NCBI GenBank assembly: GCA_009823505.1
Contig: VZQC01006319.1
Span: 373,834-437,833, forward strand
Direction of reading: 5' to 3'
Length of the DNA: 64,000 bases
From: Rhizomys pruinosus
Lineage: Eukaryota; Chordata; Mammalia; Rodentia; Spalacidae
Both the position numbers and the translations under genes were made by a program. The notes under the pieces were generated by a model, which was given only the letters and a program-made list of their open reading frames with translations, did no database searches and was not told the DNA's origin. Shown piece by piece: positions 23,855 through 34,302 of the stretch; positions within the stretch are counted from its first letter, which is position 1, and every line of letters starts with the position of its first letter.

Positions 23855-24190
23855 AGTTCACCTTTCTCCTCCTCTTTTCTTCCTCCTCTTCTTCCTCCTC
23901 TTCTTCATCTTCTTCCTCCTCTTCTTCCTCTTCCTCTTCCTCCTCATCTTCCCTCTCCTCCTCCTCTTCCCCCTCCTCTTCTTCCTCCTCTTCCTCCTCT
24001 TCTTCCCCCTCCTCTTCCCCCTCCTCTTCTTCCTCCTATTCCTCCTCCTCCTCTTCCTCTTCTTCTTCTTGCTTCTGCTCCTCCCCTTCTTTCTTCTTCT
24101 CCTCCTCCTCTCTTCCTCTCTCTTTCTCTCTTTCCTTCTCCATTCTTTTCCTTCCTCCCTTTCTCTTCCCTTTTTCTGTTTTTCTCCCAG
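23855..24190 (+). repeat. Pyrimidine tract, (TCC/TTC)n
   Basis: About 335 bp of almost pure C/T on the + strand, mainly TCC and TTC triplets. Frames through it give Leu/Pro or Ser low complexity. Confidence 0.95.
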
Positions 24191-24534
24191 CTTGTTTCTT
24201 GATTAGTTTCCCATTCTTCTTGATAAAGACCGTTAAGTCTGAAACTTTGCTTCCAAAGAATTATACTTAGTAATATGTCCGCAGATAAAATGCCTCATGT
24301 GTAGTAGACAATAAATATACATCAAATGAATGAAAATATTGGAATGGAAACAAATATACAGATTATTGAAAATGGTATTCAGCAACATATTTAATTAAAA
24401 TGATCACAAAGGACATCACCATTCATTTGGGAATCAGCACTGTAGAGACAACGAAATAGCTAACTATGAAGAGAGATGGGGAGCATGAATCTTCCTCAAA
24501 CAACATATACCAACATCAGTTTAAATTGTTATTA

Positions 24535-24700
24535 CATTTATTATTTATGTGTGCATGTGTGGGGGCAGGAATGTGGACAGAGGATCACTCACAGGGGTAG
24601 ATTCTTTCCTTCCACTCTGTGGGCTCCAGGGATAAATCTCAGATTATCAGACTTGACGTCAAGCACCTTTACCATCTAACAATCTGAACTTCACCCCCAA
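24535..24700 (-). repeat. B3-like SINE, degraded
   Basis: TTATTTATGTGTGCATGTGT, GGATCACTCACAGGGGTAG and TTCCACTCTGTGGGCTCCAG resemble a minus-strand B3-class SINE. Confidence 0.45.
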
Positions 24701-25371
24701 ATAATTCTAAATACATATAAATGTCAATGCAAAAATCATAAAGGTACTCAATGAAATATGCTTATATGATCCTAAGGTGACCAAGAACATGAAGAAGTTT
24801 ATATTCACAGCACAAAAAAATCAGAAATGATTTTTTTTAATGGTGGCTATTTAACTAGGAAAACTTTAAATGTTTCATAGTAAATAAAAAACATAAATGA
24901 AACTTTATGCAAATGGAAGTGAGAGAAAATATTTGCAATGTATATATCAAAACACTTCTCTCGGTAAGCTTAAAGAGCTCTTGAAAGTTGATTAGGAAGA
25001 GATGAATGTATCACATCAAGAAGCAGTTCACAAAACAAGAACCACAGCTAAAAGTAAAAATTTGAAAGAAAACAGTATTCAGCTTTACAAGGAATAATTA
25101 AAACAAATAGAAAAAAATTTTCCTATCCCACTGGCTATTTTAAAGATTAAAATGCCTAGTATCCATGAAATTGTATTTAACTTCTAGGTCCTTAATTAGA
25201 CTAACAAGGATAGAAGCCATTTGGAAGAAAAGTTAAAATGGCTGTACAAAAAGGTAGAAAGGGTTAAGGAGGGTGAGCAGATGGGGGGGAGGGGTGGGCA
25301 CTCAAGAAAGATGCTCAATGAAATATGCTTCCAATTCTGAGGTGACCAAGAACATAAAGAGGGAGAATTTT

Positions 25372-25530
25372 TTTTTTTTTGTTTTTTTTGTCCTTTTTGA
25401 GACAGGTCTCCCGTTGAGCTATGGCTATACCCCCTGGAAATCCACTCTGTAAACCAGGCTGGGCCTTGAACCCTCAACAGAGAGCCGCCTGCCTCTGCCT
25501 CCCAAGTGCTAGGATTAAAGGCGGTGCCAC
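25372..25530 (-). repeat. B1 SINE (noisy copy)
   Basis: Minus-strand B1 with several indels. It corresponds to the cleaner B1 at 26870-27013. Confidence 0.8.
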
Positions 25531-25877
25531 CAGCCTGTTTTTTTTTGGAGAAGAATTTAAACATTAAAAATTTTTTAAATTGCTAATCCTTTTAATATGT
25601 GTCAGAATTGTTCTGAAAATTAAACTACAGACAATACTGAAAATGAGAAAAGCTTAAGATGTTGCTTTGAGATGCAATGTTCATGCAGAATAATAGCAAT
25701 AATCATGCCTAGAAAGAAAAAAAGGAGTAATGTTAACTTGAAGATTAAAATTTCTGCAGTGAATGTATATTAGTTCTAAAATGTAAAAAGGTAGTTTAAA
25801 ATAGAGTTCAATTTTCTTACTGTCATAACCAAAAATTAGTTAATTTGTTTAAGAATAAAGTTAAGCGTTAGAAATGA

Positions 25878-26108
25878 TTTTTTTAATTTATTGTATTTTT
25901 TATGGTATGATGTCTGTCACTGCAAGTAGGTTTGTGCCAGCTGTGTCCATGCAAATGCCATGGAGGTACGAACGAGAGTGGTCACGATCCCCTGGAACTA
26001 GAGTAAAGACGAGTCTCAGCGCCATGTGGGTGCTGGGGATGAACTGGGTCCCTCGTCAAGAGACAGTGTGTGCTCTTACCCGCTCGACTAGGCCATTTCC
26101 TCCAGCCC
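25878..26108 (-). repeat. B2 SINE (noisy copy)
   Basis: Corresponds base for base, apart from indels, to the B2 at 27348-27573. Confidence 0.8.
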
Positions 26109-26540
26109 ATAGAATATTTTAAAAAAATGAACTGATTTGAAGATTTAGCCCATCTTCAGTCACATGGCCAAATTAATGATGCTTATAAAGATAAGGATGT
26201 AGCTCAGTGGTAAACCTTACGCAGTGTTTGAATTCCGTTCTTACACTTTGAAAAATTAATTGCACAATAATTATATCAAAATTATATCATCTTCTTTCAA
26301 TTGTGCTTTTACAATATTTAAGCATAATTTGTGGCATTTTAAATATTGTAATGATTTGAGAATTTCATACAAACTACGGAAATTGTAAAATTACTTTTCA
26401 GAAATTTAGTGTCCTTGTCCTTTGGATTAATGACTTTTTTAGCATTTGGAATCTGCGCTACTGGTATATTAATAATATTAAATATATTTTTAAAAATAAA
26501 TAATTTTTGTTGACCTTTTTGTTTTTTTTTCATATAAGAN

Positions 26541-26596
26541 TAGGTCCTCCGTGAGAGCAGACAGTGCTCTTAACCGCTAGACCATCTCTCCAGCCC
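26541..26596 (-). repeat. B2 SINE head, cut at the N
   Basis: Only the tRNA-like head of a minus-strand B2 remains (GTGCTCTTAACCGCTAGACC then CAGCCC). The left part is missing at the contig edge. Confidence 0.8.
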
Positions 26597-26868
26597 TAGA
26601 TGTCATCTTTCTTTACAGCTGCACAGAACTCCATTGTGTAGATGTTCCACATTTTCTCTATCCACTTGTCAGTTTAGGGGCACTTGGGTTGGTTCCAGCT
26701 CTTTGCTACTGTGAAGAGAGCTGTGTTTCAGGTGGTCCTGGGAAATCCCCAATCTAAGCTCTGTGCACTCCTAGTGTTCCCCTTTCCACACAACCTCTCC
26801 AGCACTTGCTATCATTTGTTTTCTTGATCCTAGCCAGTCTTATCAGAGTGAGATGATATCTTAAAGTT
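26597..26868 (-). mobile_element. L1 3' fragment, minus strand
   Basis: Complement of the ORF2 tail (TACAGCTGCACAGAACTCCA ... TCAGTTTAGGGGCACTTGGG). An internal segment is deleted near 26730. Confidence 0.75.
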
Positions 26869-26869
26869 T

Positions 26870-27013
26870 TTTTTTCTTTTTGAGACAGGGTCTCCCTGTA
26901 GCTCTGGCTATCCTGGAAATCACTCTGTAAACCAGGCTGGCCTTGAACTCACAGAGATCCGCCTGCCTCTGCCTCCCAAGTGCTAGGATTAAAGGCGTGT
27001 GCCACCACGCCCT
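26870..27013 (-). repeat. B1 SINE
   Basis: Minus-strand, near-consensus B1 with TTGAGACAGGGTCTCCCTGT and AGGATTAAAGGCGTGTGCCA. Confidence 0.9.
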
Positions 27014-27347
27014 GCGAAGAGGGAAGAATTTAAACACTTAACAATTTTTAAATTGCTAATCTTTTAATATGTGTCAGAATTGTTCTGAAAATTAAACTAC
27101 AGACAATACTGAAAATGAGAAAAGCTTAAGATGTTGCTTTGAGATGCAATGTTCATGCAGAATAATAGCAATAATCATGCCTAGAAAGAAAAAAAGGAGT
27201 AATGTTAACTTGAAGATTAAAATTTCTGCAGTGAATGTATATTAGTTCTAAAATGTAAAAAGGTAGTTTAAAATAGAGTTCAATTTTCTTAGTCATAACC
27301 AAAAATTAAGTTAATTTGTTAAGAATAAATTTAAACTGTTAGAAATA

Positions 27348-27573
27348 TTTTTTTAATTTTATTTATTTTTTATGTGTATGAATGTACTGTCTGCAAGTAG
27401 GTTTGTGCATCTGTGTCATGCAATGCCATGGAGGTCAGAAGAGAGTGTCAGATTCCCCTGGAACTAGAGTCAAAGACGAGTCTCAGCTGCCATGTGGGTG
27501 CTGGGGATTGAACCTGGGTCCTCTGCAAGAGCAGTTGTGCTCTTACCCGCTCACTAGGCCATTTCTCCAGCCC
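27348..27573 (-). repeat. B2 SINE
   Basis: Minus-strand B2 without the 17-bp duplication, ending CACTAGGCCATTTCTCCAGC. Confidence 0.9.
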
Positions 27574-27989
27574 ATTAGAAATATTTTAAAAAATGAACTG
27601 ATTTGAAGATTTAGCCCATCTTCAGTCACATGGCCAAATTAATGATGCTTATAAAGATAAGGATGTAGCTCAGTGGTAGAACACTTACTCAGTGTTTGAA
27701 TTCGTTCTTACATCTTGAAAATAATTGCATAATAATTATATCAAAATTATATCATCTCTATTCATTGTGCTTTTACAATATTTAGCATAATTTGGTGACA
27801 TTTTAAATATTGTATTGATTTGAGAATTTCATACAAACTACTGGAAATTGGTAAAATTACTTTTCATGAAAATTTAGTGTCTTCTTTGAATTAAATGACT
27901 TTTTTAGCATTTGGAATCTTGCTTACTGGTATATTTTAAATATATTTTTAAAACTAAATATATTTTGTTGACCTTTTGTGTTTTTCATA

Positions 27990-28600
27990 TAATAGAACTT
28001 AATCAAATTTAGACCCTCTCCCCCTCTGGATTTCATGCATTCCGTCAAATATGCTAAGTTCTATCTGGTCCAGCATTTGTATCCAGATGTCCTTTGGGGC
28101 AAGTTCATCCACTAGACTCTGGTCAGCCTACACTATCCCTCAACTCTCTCCTGTGAAACTTCCTCATACAACAAAGTGTGGGCACACAGAAGATCACAAC
28201 TGGCTGAGTTTTATAGATAAGAGACTGCAGAGTACAGCTCTTTGTTTAACTTCACCAGGGCTCAGGGACCATTTCTGAAGAGGGAACAGAAAGATTGTAA
28301 GAGCCAGGGTTGGTGCATGAACATAAGGAAACGGGGGCTTTCAGGCCACTGGGAACTTGCTCATATGAATTTGCAACAATGGTCTGAACATGCACAAAAC
28401 CCATGCTGACTCAGACAAAAACCCAGCTTAGAACACAGGAAATGGACAGCAGTCCCCAACCCTAGCCTAAGAACTATTGGCAACTGATTACTGCTGGATA
28501 AAATTAGTTTTGCCATAACCACACTCTTGTGTAGTGATTTCCCTCTATCAGCCAGTTTGGCTTAGGTTATGCTGTATGATGCCACAGCCCAGCTTGGCCT
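27990..28600. repeat. L1 (Lx-like) 3'UTR remnants
   Basis: The left part contains the complement of an L1 3'UTR box (GATTTCATGCATTCCGTCA). 28250-28560 has the plus-strand Lx-type text (GGGCTCAGGGACCATTTCTG, CAGAAAGATTGTAAGAGCCA). It resembles 36620-38330. The family assignment is from memory of such sequence and is uncertain. Confidence 0.4.
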
Positions 28601-28725
28601 GTGGAGACAAGAAAACCATCAGACGGAGATGGGGAGATGATGTTGAAGAGGTCTATAATATGAAATCATCACATTTATATAATATCATGTGTAGAAGTTG
28701 AATTATGACATTTCTGTTCTCTGCT

Positions 28726-28868
28726 GGGCATGGTGCCCCCAGCTTTAATTCCAGCACTTGGGAGGCAGAGGCAGGCAGATCTCTATGAGATGGAGGCCAG
28801 CCTGCTCTACATAGTGAATTCCAAGCCAGCTGAGCTACAGAGAGATGCTGACTGAAGAAAACTAAACA
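28726..28868 (+). repeat. B1 SINE
   Basis: Plus-strand B1: GCTGGGCATGGTGCCCCCAG, GCACTTGGGAGGCAGAGGCA, truncated tail. Confidence 0.85.
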
Positions 28869-28888
28869 ATCCATCCATCAATCAATAG

Positions 28889-29105
28889 GGGGCTAGATAA
28901 ATGGCTCAGCAATTAAGAGCACTGGCTGCTCTTACAGAGGACCTGGGTTCTATTCCCACCCCCCACACGGTGGCTAACAACTGTCCTTAACTCCAGTTCC
29001 AGGAGATCTGATACACTCTTCTGACATCCACAGACTGCACAACACAAGCACACTTACACACATGCATTCATACACATAAAATAAATAAAAATAATGAATA
29101 AAATA
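28889..29105 (+). repeat. B2 SINE
   Basis: GGGGCTAGATAAATGGCTCA head, diverged body (an older copy), A-rich tail at 29075-29130. Confidence 0.85.
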
Positions 29106-29165
29106 TTTTTAAAATAAAATAAATAATAAGAAAGAAAGACATTCATGTTTTCTGAAAGTGATCTT

Positions 29166-29270
29166 TTTTTTTTGGTCTTTTCAAGACAGGGTCTCCCTGT
29201 AGCCCCAGCTCTCCTGGAACTCACTTTGTAGACCAGGCTGGCCTTGAACTCGCAAAGATCCGCCTGCCTT
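29166..29270 (-). repeat. Young B1 SINE close to a Myo3a acceptor
   Basis: 5'-truncated minus-strand B1 flanked by a perfect duplication TGAAAGTGATCTT (about 29153-29165 and 29271-29283). It ends less than 50 bp from the acceptor at 29319. Confidence 0.92.
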
Positions 29271-29319
29271 TTGAAAGTGATCTTCTAATGACAGTCTGAT
29301 TATTCTGTTTCTTTTACAG

Positions 29320-29530
29320 CAGCTTCTTTGCTTTGCATTCAAGCAGATGAACTACAGGAGGCTCTTACTTCCCACTGTGTGGTCACTAGAGGTGAAACAA
29401 TTATAAGACCCAACACTGTAGAAAAAGCTACTGACGTCAGAGATGCCATGGCCAAAACTTTATATGGACGTCTCTTCAGTTGGATAGTCAATTGCATTAA
29501 CAATTTGTTAAAGCATGACACAGCAGCCAG
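29320..29530 (+). CDS. Myo3a: Myosin-IIIa motor-domain exon
   Basis: The 211-bp exon encodes [40 protein letters not shown] and then [20 protein letters not shown]. This is the HO-linker and HP helix region of the motor, strongly conserved in class III myosins. The acceptor is a tandem NAGNAG (acagcag): splicing at the first AG gives Ser-Ala-Ser, and at the second Ser-Ser with one residue fewer. The first AG keeps the Ala-Ser-Leu-Leu seen in the family. It ends with two bases of an Arg codon before GT at 29531. A recent B1 insertion ends about 36-50 bp upstream of the acceptor. Confidence 0.96.
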
Positions 29531-29776
29531 GTAATAATTTGTACATGAATATTTTCAACAAATGTTACAGAGTGTGTTTTGTAGGGTTTTTTTTATTTGT
29601 ATCATTCCCTTTGAATATGTTTCTAATTGGTTTAATTTAATGATCTAAGTTGAGTTTCAATACATATGTTCTACTTCCCAATGGAGCCACCATCCCTTTA
29701 TTCCATGCAACTAAAAAATACCTTGATTGCTATAACATAAAAAAACATAGCCATGTAAGTAATCACAACACAAAGT

Positions 29777-29926
29777 GATTTTTTTTCCTTTTTTATTGTT
29801 ATTAAACGTTTCCCATACATCATACATCATTTCTCAATTGAATTTAGAGTCACTTCCCTTTCCATGGCCTCTACCCCACCTGAGTTCCTGCACTCTGCCA
29901 TACATGTCTTGTATCTTTTTCTGAGT
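29777..29926 (-). mobile_element. L1-type 3'UTR fragment, minus strand
   Basis: A T-rich start is followed by text parallel to 39118-39260 and 47960-48100 (CATACATCATTTCTCAATTG, CCACCTGAGTTCCTGCACTC). It is a short 3' end of the poly(A)-tailed repeat family. Confidence 0.5.
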
Positions 29927-29940
29927 CAGAAAGTGATTCT

Positions 29941-30196
29941 TTTTTTTTTTATTTTTTTTTTATTAATTTTATTTATTTCTGTATGTGTGAATGTACTGTC
30001 TGCATACAAGTTTGTGCACCCGTGTCGTGCAATGCCGCGGAGGTCAGAAGAGGGCGTCGGATTCCCCTGGAACTGAAGTTCTCCTGGAATTGGAGTTTCA
30101 GACGGTTCTTGGCCGCCATGTGGATGCTGGGGATCGAACCCGGGTCCTCTGCAAGAGCGGTCGGCGCTCTTAACCGCTAGGCCATCTCTCCAGCCC
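29941..30196 (-). repeat. B2 SINE with internal 17-bp duplication
   Basis: Near-consensus minus-strand B2. Target duplication CAGAAAGTGATTCT at 29927-29940 and 30197-30210. Confidence 0.95.
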
Positions 30197-30721
30197 CAGA
30201 AAGTGATTCTTAAATGTGACATTGTATTATCAATTCAAATGTTCTTTTAATTAGAAAGTATAGTAAGAAGCGTATACCATTTTATACTTGATGAATGTTA
30301 AGTCAATAGTTCTTTTTGTTTCAATAACTTAAATCATAAAGAAAAGTTTCTTTCCATGTTTTAACTCTCACTGCAACCCTGTAAGAGGAGGTATTGATCC
30401 AATGAAAATGGAAACATCCAGGAAGGTTTTTCAACATTTGTATATTCAACCTAACATAAAGAAGATAATTAAGGAGGCTCACCCCACATTGGTAACTGTT
30501 GGCTGCATTTTCAATGCTACATAGTATCCAGAAGGGTCATATGCTCAAAATCCCCTTGCAGCCTATCTGCTAAATAGTAACTTTCCATCTACTAACCAAA
30601 TATATCCAAGTCTTAGATTTAAAAAAAAAAATTGAAATTAGTTTCAAAAACTAAACCCAAACCAGTTTCTATAATTTAGTTTAGTTTTTTCAAAACAAAT
30701 ACTGAGATTTGTTATTATTAT

Positions 30722-30805
30722 TTGAGGCTGGCCTGGAACTCAAGATTCCCCTACCTCAGCCTTTCATCTACTGGGATTATAGTGTGTGCCAGGGCACTCA
30801 GACTA
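30722..30805 (-). repeat. Old B1/proto-B1 fragment
   Basis: GAGGCTGGCCTGGAACTCAA and CCTCAGCCTTTCATCTACTG with TGGGATTATAGTGTGTGCCA. Degraded. Confidence 0.6.
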
Positions 30806-30968
30806 AAGTTTTGAAAAACCAAAGCTTTCACTCTGAGTCCAATAACTTCCTCTAAATGTGAGGAGTACCTCCAGTTTCTGCCTGCAAGTTCCACATCTTC
30901 TGCACATCTTCAACACAACACATGACCTATACTAATTAAACGGTGGACAAAAAGTTTGTAGTCTTCCT

Positions 30969-31198
30969 TTTTTTTTGGTTTTAAATTTTATTTATTTTTG
31001 TGTGTGTATGAATGTACTGTCTGCATGTAGGTTTGTGCACCCGTGTCGTGCAATGCCGCGGAGGTCAGAAGAGGGCGTTGGATTCCCTTGGAACTGCAGT
31101 CAAGACGGTTCTCAGCCACCATGTGGGTGCTGGGATCAAACCCGAGTCCTCTGTAAGAGCGGTAGGCGCTCTTAACCACTAGGCCATCTCTCCAGCCC
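30969..31198 (-). repeat. B2 SINE
   Basis: Minus-strand B2 without the 17-bp duplication. Target duplication TGTAGTCTTCCTTTTTT at about 30957-30973 and 31199-31215. Confidence 0.93.
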
Positions 31199-31399
31199 TG
31201 TAGTCTTCCTTTTTTAATTGCAAAAAATTATTTTCAATATATCTATTTCTTGAGAGAGAATCAAAATTTTTGACCAAGTATCTAACTTTTAGTGAACAGA
31301 ACTCTCCACCTAGACTAGCAGAAAGAAGCGTTTGAAATATCCAAATTTAAGGTAATATTTAATTGTATTTTGAAGCTTTCTGGTTTTGTTTTGTTTCTG

Positions 31400-31533
31400 G
31401 GGTTGTTTTTGTTTGTTTGTTGAGATAATATCTCACTATGTACCTACCCCAGGCTGGTCTCAAACTAGAAACACTCCTGCCCGAGCCTCCTAAGTGCTGA
31501 GATTACAAGTCTGTGTCACTATAACTGGCTTAA
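31400..31533 (-). repeat. Old B1 SINE
   Basis: Minus-strand, diverged: TTGAGATAATATCTCACTAT, CCCCAGGCTGGTCTCAAACT, GTGCTGAGATTACAAGTCTG. Confidence 0.7.
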
Positions 31534-31651
31534 AGTACTTAATTATAAGATGAATTCCTACACATTTGTGTCTTTTGCTAAGTTATTTGTTTTGTATTTA
31601 AATACAAGTAAGCAAATAAATGAAACATAACACTTCTTTATGAATAGTTGA

Positions 31652-31812
31652 GTCGGGCATGGTGGTTCATGCCTTTAATCCTAGCACTTGGGAGGCAGAG
31701 GCAGGTGGATCTTTGTGAGTTCAAGGCCAGCCTGGTCTACAGAGTAAGTTCCAGGACAGTTAGGGCTACAGGGAGACCCTGTCTCAAAAAGAACAACAAC
31801 AACAACAAAAAA
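31652..31812 (+). repeat. B1 SINE
   Basis: Plus-strand near-consensus B1 from GTCGGGCATGGTGGTTCATG to a (AAC)n/A tail. Confidence 0.92.
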
Positions 31813-31825
31813 TAGTAAAGTCTGG

Positions 31826-32060
31826 ACTGGAGAGATAGCTCAACAGTTAAGAGCACTAGCTACTCTTGTAGAAGACCAGGGTTTGATTCCTAGCATCCAC
31901 ATGGCTACTAACAGCTGTCCTCAACTCCAGTTCCAGGGATCTGATGCTTTCTTCTGTCCTCCACAGACAACACACGAAGCCGGTGCATGTACACACATTC
32001 AGGCAATATACTCATATGCATAAAATAAAAATAAGAGATAAAAATTTTAAAAGAATTTAA
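31826..32060 (+). repeat. B2 SINE
   Basis: Plus-strand, older B2 (ACTGGAGAGATAGCTCAACA head) with an A-rich tail. Confidence 0.85.
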
Positions 32061-32438
32061 AAAAGAATAAGTCTTTTGTCACAAGATGTTTTCGTTGTCC
32101 TCCCAAAATGAAAGACTAAATATATTCCTTAAAATAACCTTTCCTTCTCTGGCACAGTTTCGGTGGGTGTGTTTCCACCATTCTGAGTGCCACTGTGGTT
32201 GTTCTATAATGCTTGACTCACAAAAGCCTGTGACTTCCTGCTTATAGCGGTGGGGGGAGGGCGGGGTTCTTTCTAATATTCAGTGGAAAATACTGTTCTA
32301 TTTACATATTAAAATTAATTTTAGCTCCAGTACCTTTATTTCCTATATAGAGAGACTTTTTTTTTAACTCAGTCACAAGTGGTAACTCTTGAGATATTCT
32401 GAACAATAACTCACAAAGCACTTCTTTCATTCTTCCAG

Positions 32439-32583
32439 AGGGGATGGAGAGCTGAGCATTGGCATTCTTGATATATTTGGCTTTGAAAATTTCAAAAAAA
32501 ATTCCTTCGAGCAGCTGTGCATTAACATTGCAAATGAACAGATCCAATATTATTTTAATCAACATGTGTTTGCATGGGAACAG
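32439..32583 (+). CDS. Myo3a: Myosin-IIIa motor-domain exon with switch II
   Basis: The 145-bp exon follows acceptor cattcttccag and precedes donor gtaagt at 32584. It reads (R)[38 protein letters not shown] and [10 protein letters not shown], ending in phase 0. DIFGFE is the myosin switch II motif that contacts the ATP gamma-phosphate; [20 protein letters not shown] is the relay helix. The loop before switch II (KHDTAARGDGELS) looks about one residue shorter than the human form as I remember it. The next expected exon, starting at the acidic NEYLNED-like segment, was not found to the right. Confidence 0.97.
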
Positions 32584-33566
32584 GTAAGTTAAAGTATAAA
32601 CTCTAAAGACACACATGCATGTGTGTTGATGCATATTTATTATAAATATAAAGCAGTGACTTGGCCATAGATTTAAAGCCTTAAACATTCAAAGACAAAG
32701 AAAGGGTTTACTTTTCTCCATGCCCATAATAAAAATCCAGAAAAAGCTAGTGTGAATGGGTGTGATTTGAAATGTGATTCTCCAAGTCCTTCCCTGAAAA
32801 TGAGTACAATTTTCTCTAAAACTTAATGACTTTGAACCCCTAAAAACAAAGAAATTTCCTTTGAAGTCTTAAAGAAACAAATGCATCTAACCATATCTGC
32901 TTCTTTAAAATGCATTGCTGAAATTCTGTTTGAAATTTCAATGTTCATCTACAGTGCATTAAACTTCAGAATTCTAGTATCTAGGCAACAGAACCCAAGA
33001 TAATGGGTTTGATGTAAATGCCATGAAGCGGTAATTTTGTCAAGGTACAGTGTGTAATTTATGATTCAGCTTCAAAAATATTCCTCCTTAGAGAAGGCGG
33101 AGACTTACTTGAATTGCATTTGGCAAAACTGTCATATTAAGAATATCTAAATTGTTTCATTATGTCTGAGTCATATTTAATACCATTCAATATGCCATTT
33201 ATTGCCTTTGAATCATGTTATTTTGCTTTGTGTTTACTGATTTAAAATGTTTTAATTTTAACTTAATCTAAATTAGAGATGCATGAGTTTTGTTTTTTAA
33301 AATGTTTAGGTGTTCAGAATTTACTTTGAAATCGCATTTGGGAAGATCACAGGCACAAACATCTTGACCCTTCTTAGTCCAAGAAAAAGACCTAAATTTA
33401 AGACATAATCTTCATTTGTTCAGTTCTCCCTCCCTTATGCCAGGATCTGGTTTTATTGAATATTCATTGTCTTGCTCTTCAGCCATTCTCTGGTCTCCTC
33501 TCCAACCATCTCCACTGACATCTCCTAGTGCCTAGATATATGATGAAATGCACATAAGATCTTTTT

Positions 33567-33569
<3 letters not shown>
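32584..33569 (+). other. Intron following the last visible Myo3a exon
   Basis: AT-rich single-copy sequence starting at donor gtaagt. No exon, SINE or LTR is recognised in this first kilobase. The intron continues to the right for an unknown distance. Confidence 0.6.
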
Positions 33570-33612
<43 letters not shown>

Positions 33613-33749
33613 TTTTTGAGACAGTGTCTCCCTGTCTGGCTGGCCTGAAACTCACTCTGTAGACCAGGTTGGCCTTGAACTCACAAAGATCTGCCTGCCT
33701 CTGCCTCCAGAGTGCTAGGATTAAAGGCATGCACCACCAAGCCCGGTGC
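33570..33749 (-). repeat. (TG)n followed by a B1 SINE
   Basis: TG repeat at 33570-33610 directly adjoins the tail side of a minus-strand B1 (33611-33749), as happens when SINE tails seed microsatellites. Confidence 0.88.
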
Positions 33750-34302
33750 ATGTAAGATCTTAAAAGCAAACAGAAACCACAGAAGCCTTTGCTACTCTTT
33801 GTAGACTGTTCCTCATTACAGCCCAGTTCCATGAAAGCATTTCAATACTCCTTTCCTGGTCATAATTTCCTTCCTACCTAGGCACAGTGAGTGCAGAACA
33901 ACCGGCCCAACCTCCTTTGCCAGCATCTGACTCCAGTCTTATCGTTGGTCATTAATACATCCTTGCCTTTTTCACCAGGTCCTAAGCTCTTTTATGGACA
34001 AAATTAAGATCATCTCTCAGTTCTTTTAGTGTTTTTTAGAAGCTAACATGTAGCAAGTGTTCGGTGAATATTAATAAACTTAATGTCATTTTGCTTTAAT
34101 ATCACACAATACAGAATTCATTCAAATCAAATACTGAAATGAGTAAACTTATTTTGTTGAAGGACATTACTGTGTGGAACCAGTGTATCTTCATATATCT
34201 GTCACCCATCTGATTAGTTAATGCTTTGCACTGGCAGACCTCTCTTGCTCTCTTTTCTGGGTAGAAATTAGAACGTGATATTATTAGAACAAGCTTTAAA
34301 CC
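33750..34302. other. Non-coding stretch, no feature seen
   Basis: Single-copy intron-like sequence. No myosin-like exon or known repeat recognised. Confidence 0.4.

Larger units (their letters stand above)
25366..26539. other. Noisy duplicate of 26868-27985, probably an assembly artefact
   Basis: B1, unique intron, B2 and unique intron follow in the same order as in 26868-27985. Here they carry many single-base insertions and deletions, such as a damaged B2 with 'CCATTTCCTCCAGCCC', and the block ends exactly at a lone N (26540). This is the look of a long-read gap fill that overlaps the next contig. Confidence 0.65.
26868..27985. other. Reference copy of the duplicated block
   Basis: Cleaner version of 25366-26539: B1 (26870-27013), unique intron, B2 (27348-27573), unique intron up to CATATAATAGAACTTAATC. 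It continues into further intron, so it is likely the true locus. Confidence 0.6.
21279..29319 (+). other. Myo3a intron of about 8.0 kb
   Basis: Intron with B2, B1, MaLR-type LTRs, a long CT tract and a suspicious duplicated block ending at a single N (26540). The stretches 21290-21836, 22075-22440, 23030-23408, 24190-24530 and 24700-25365 look like AT-rich intron without recognisable genes. Its length depends on whether the duplication at 25366-26539 is real. Confidence 0.75.
29531..32438 (+). other. Myo3a intron of about 2.9 kb
   Basis: Intron carrying an L1 3'UTR fragment, two minus-strand B2s with clear target duplications, two old B1-like fragments, one plus-strand B1 and one plus-strand B2. 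The remaining sequence is AT-rich and non-coding. Confidence 0.8.

Noticed and set aside
23822..24202. 126-codon Leu/Pro-rich frame
   Set aside because: Pure product of a (TCC/TTC)n tract.
29339..29521. Minus-strand 60-codon frame overlapping a Myo3a exon
   Set aside because: Antisense shadow of the conserved + strand exon.
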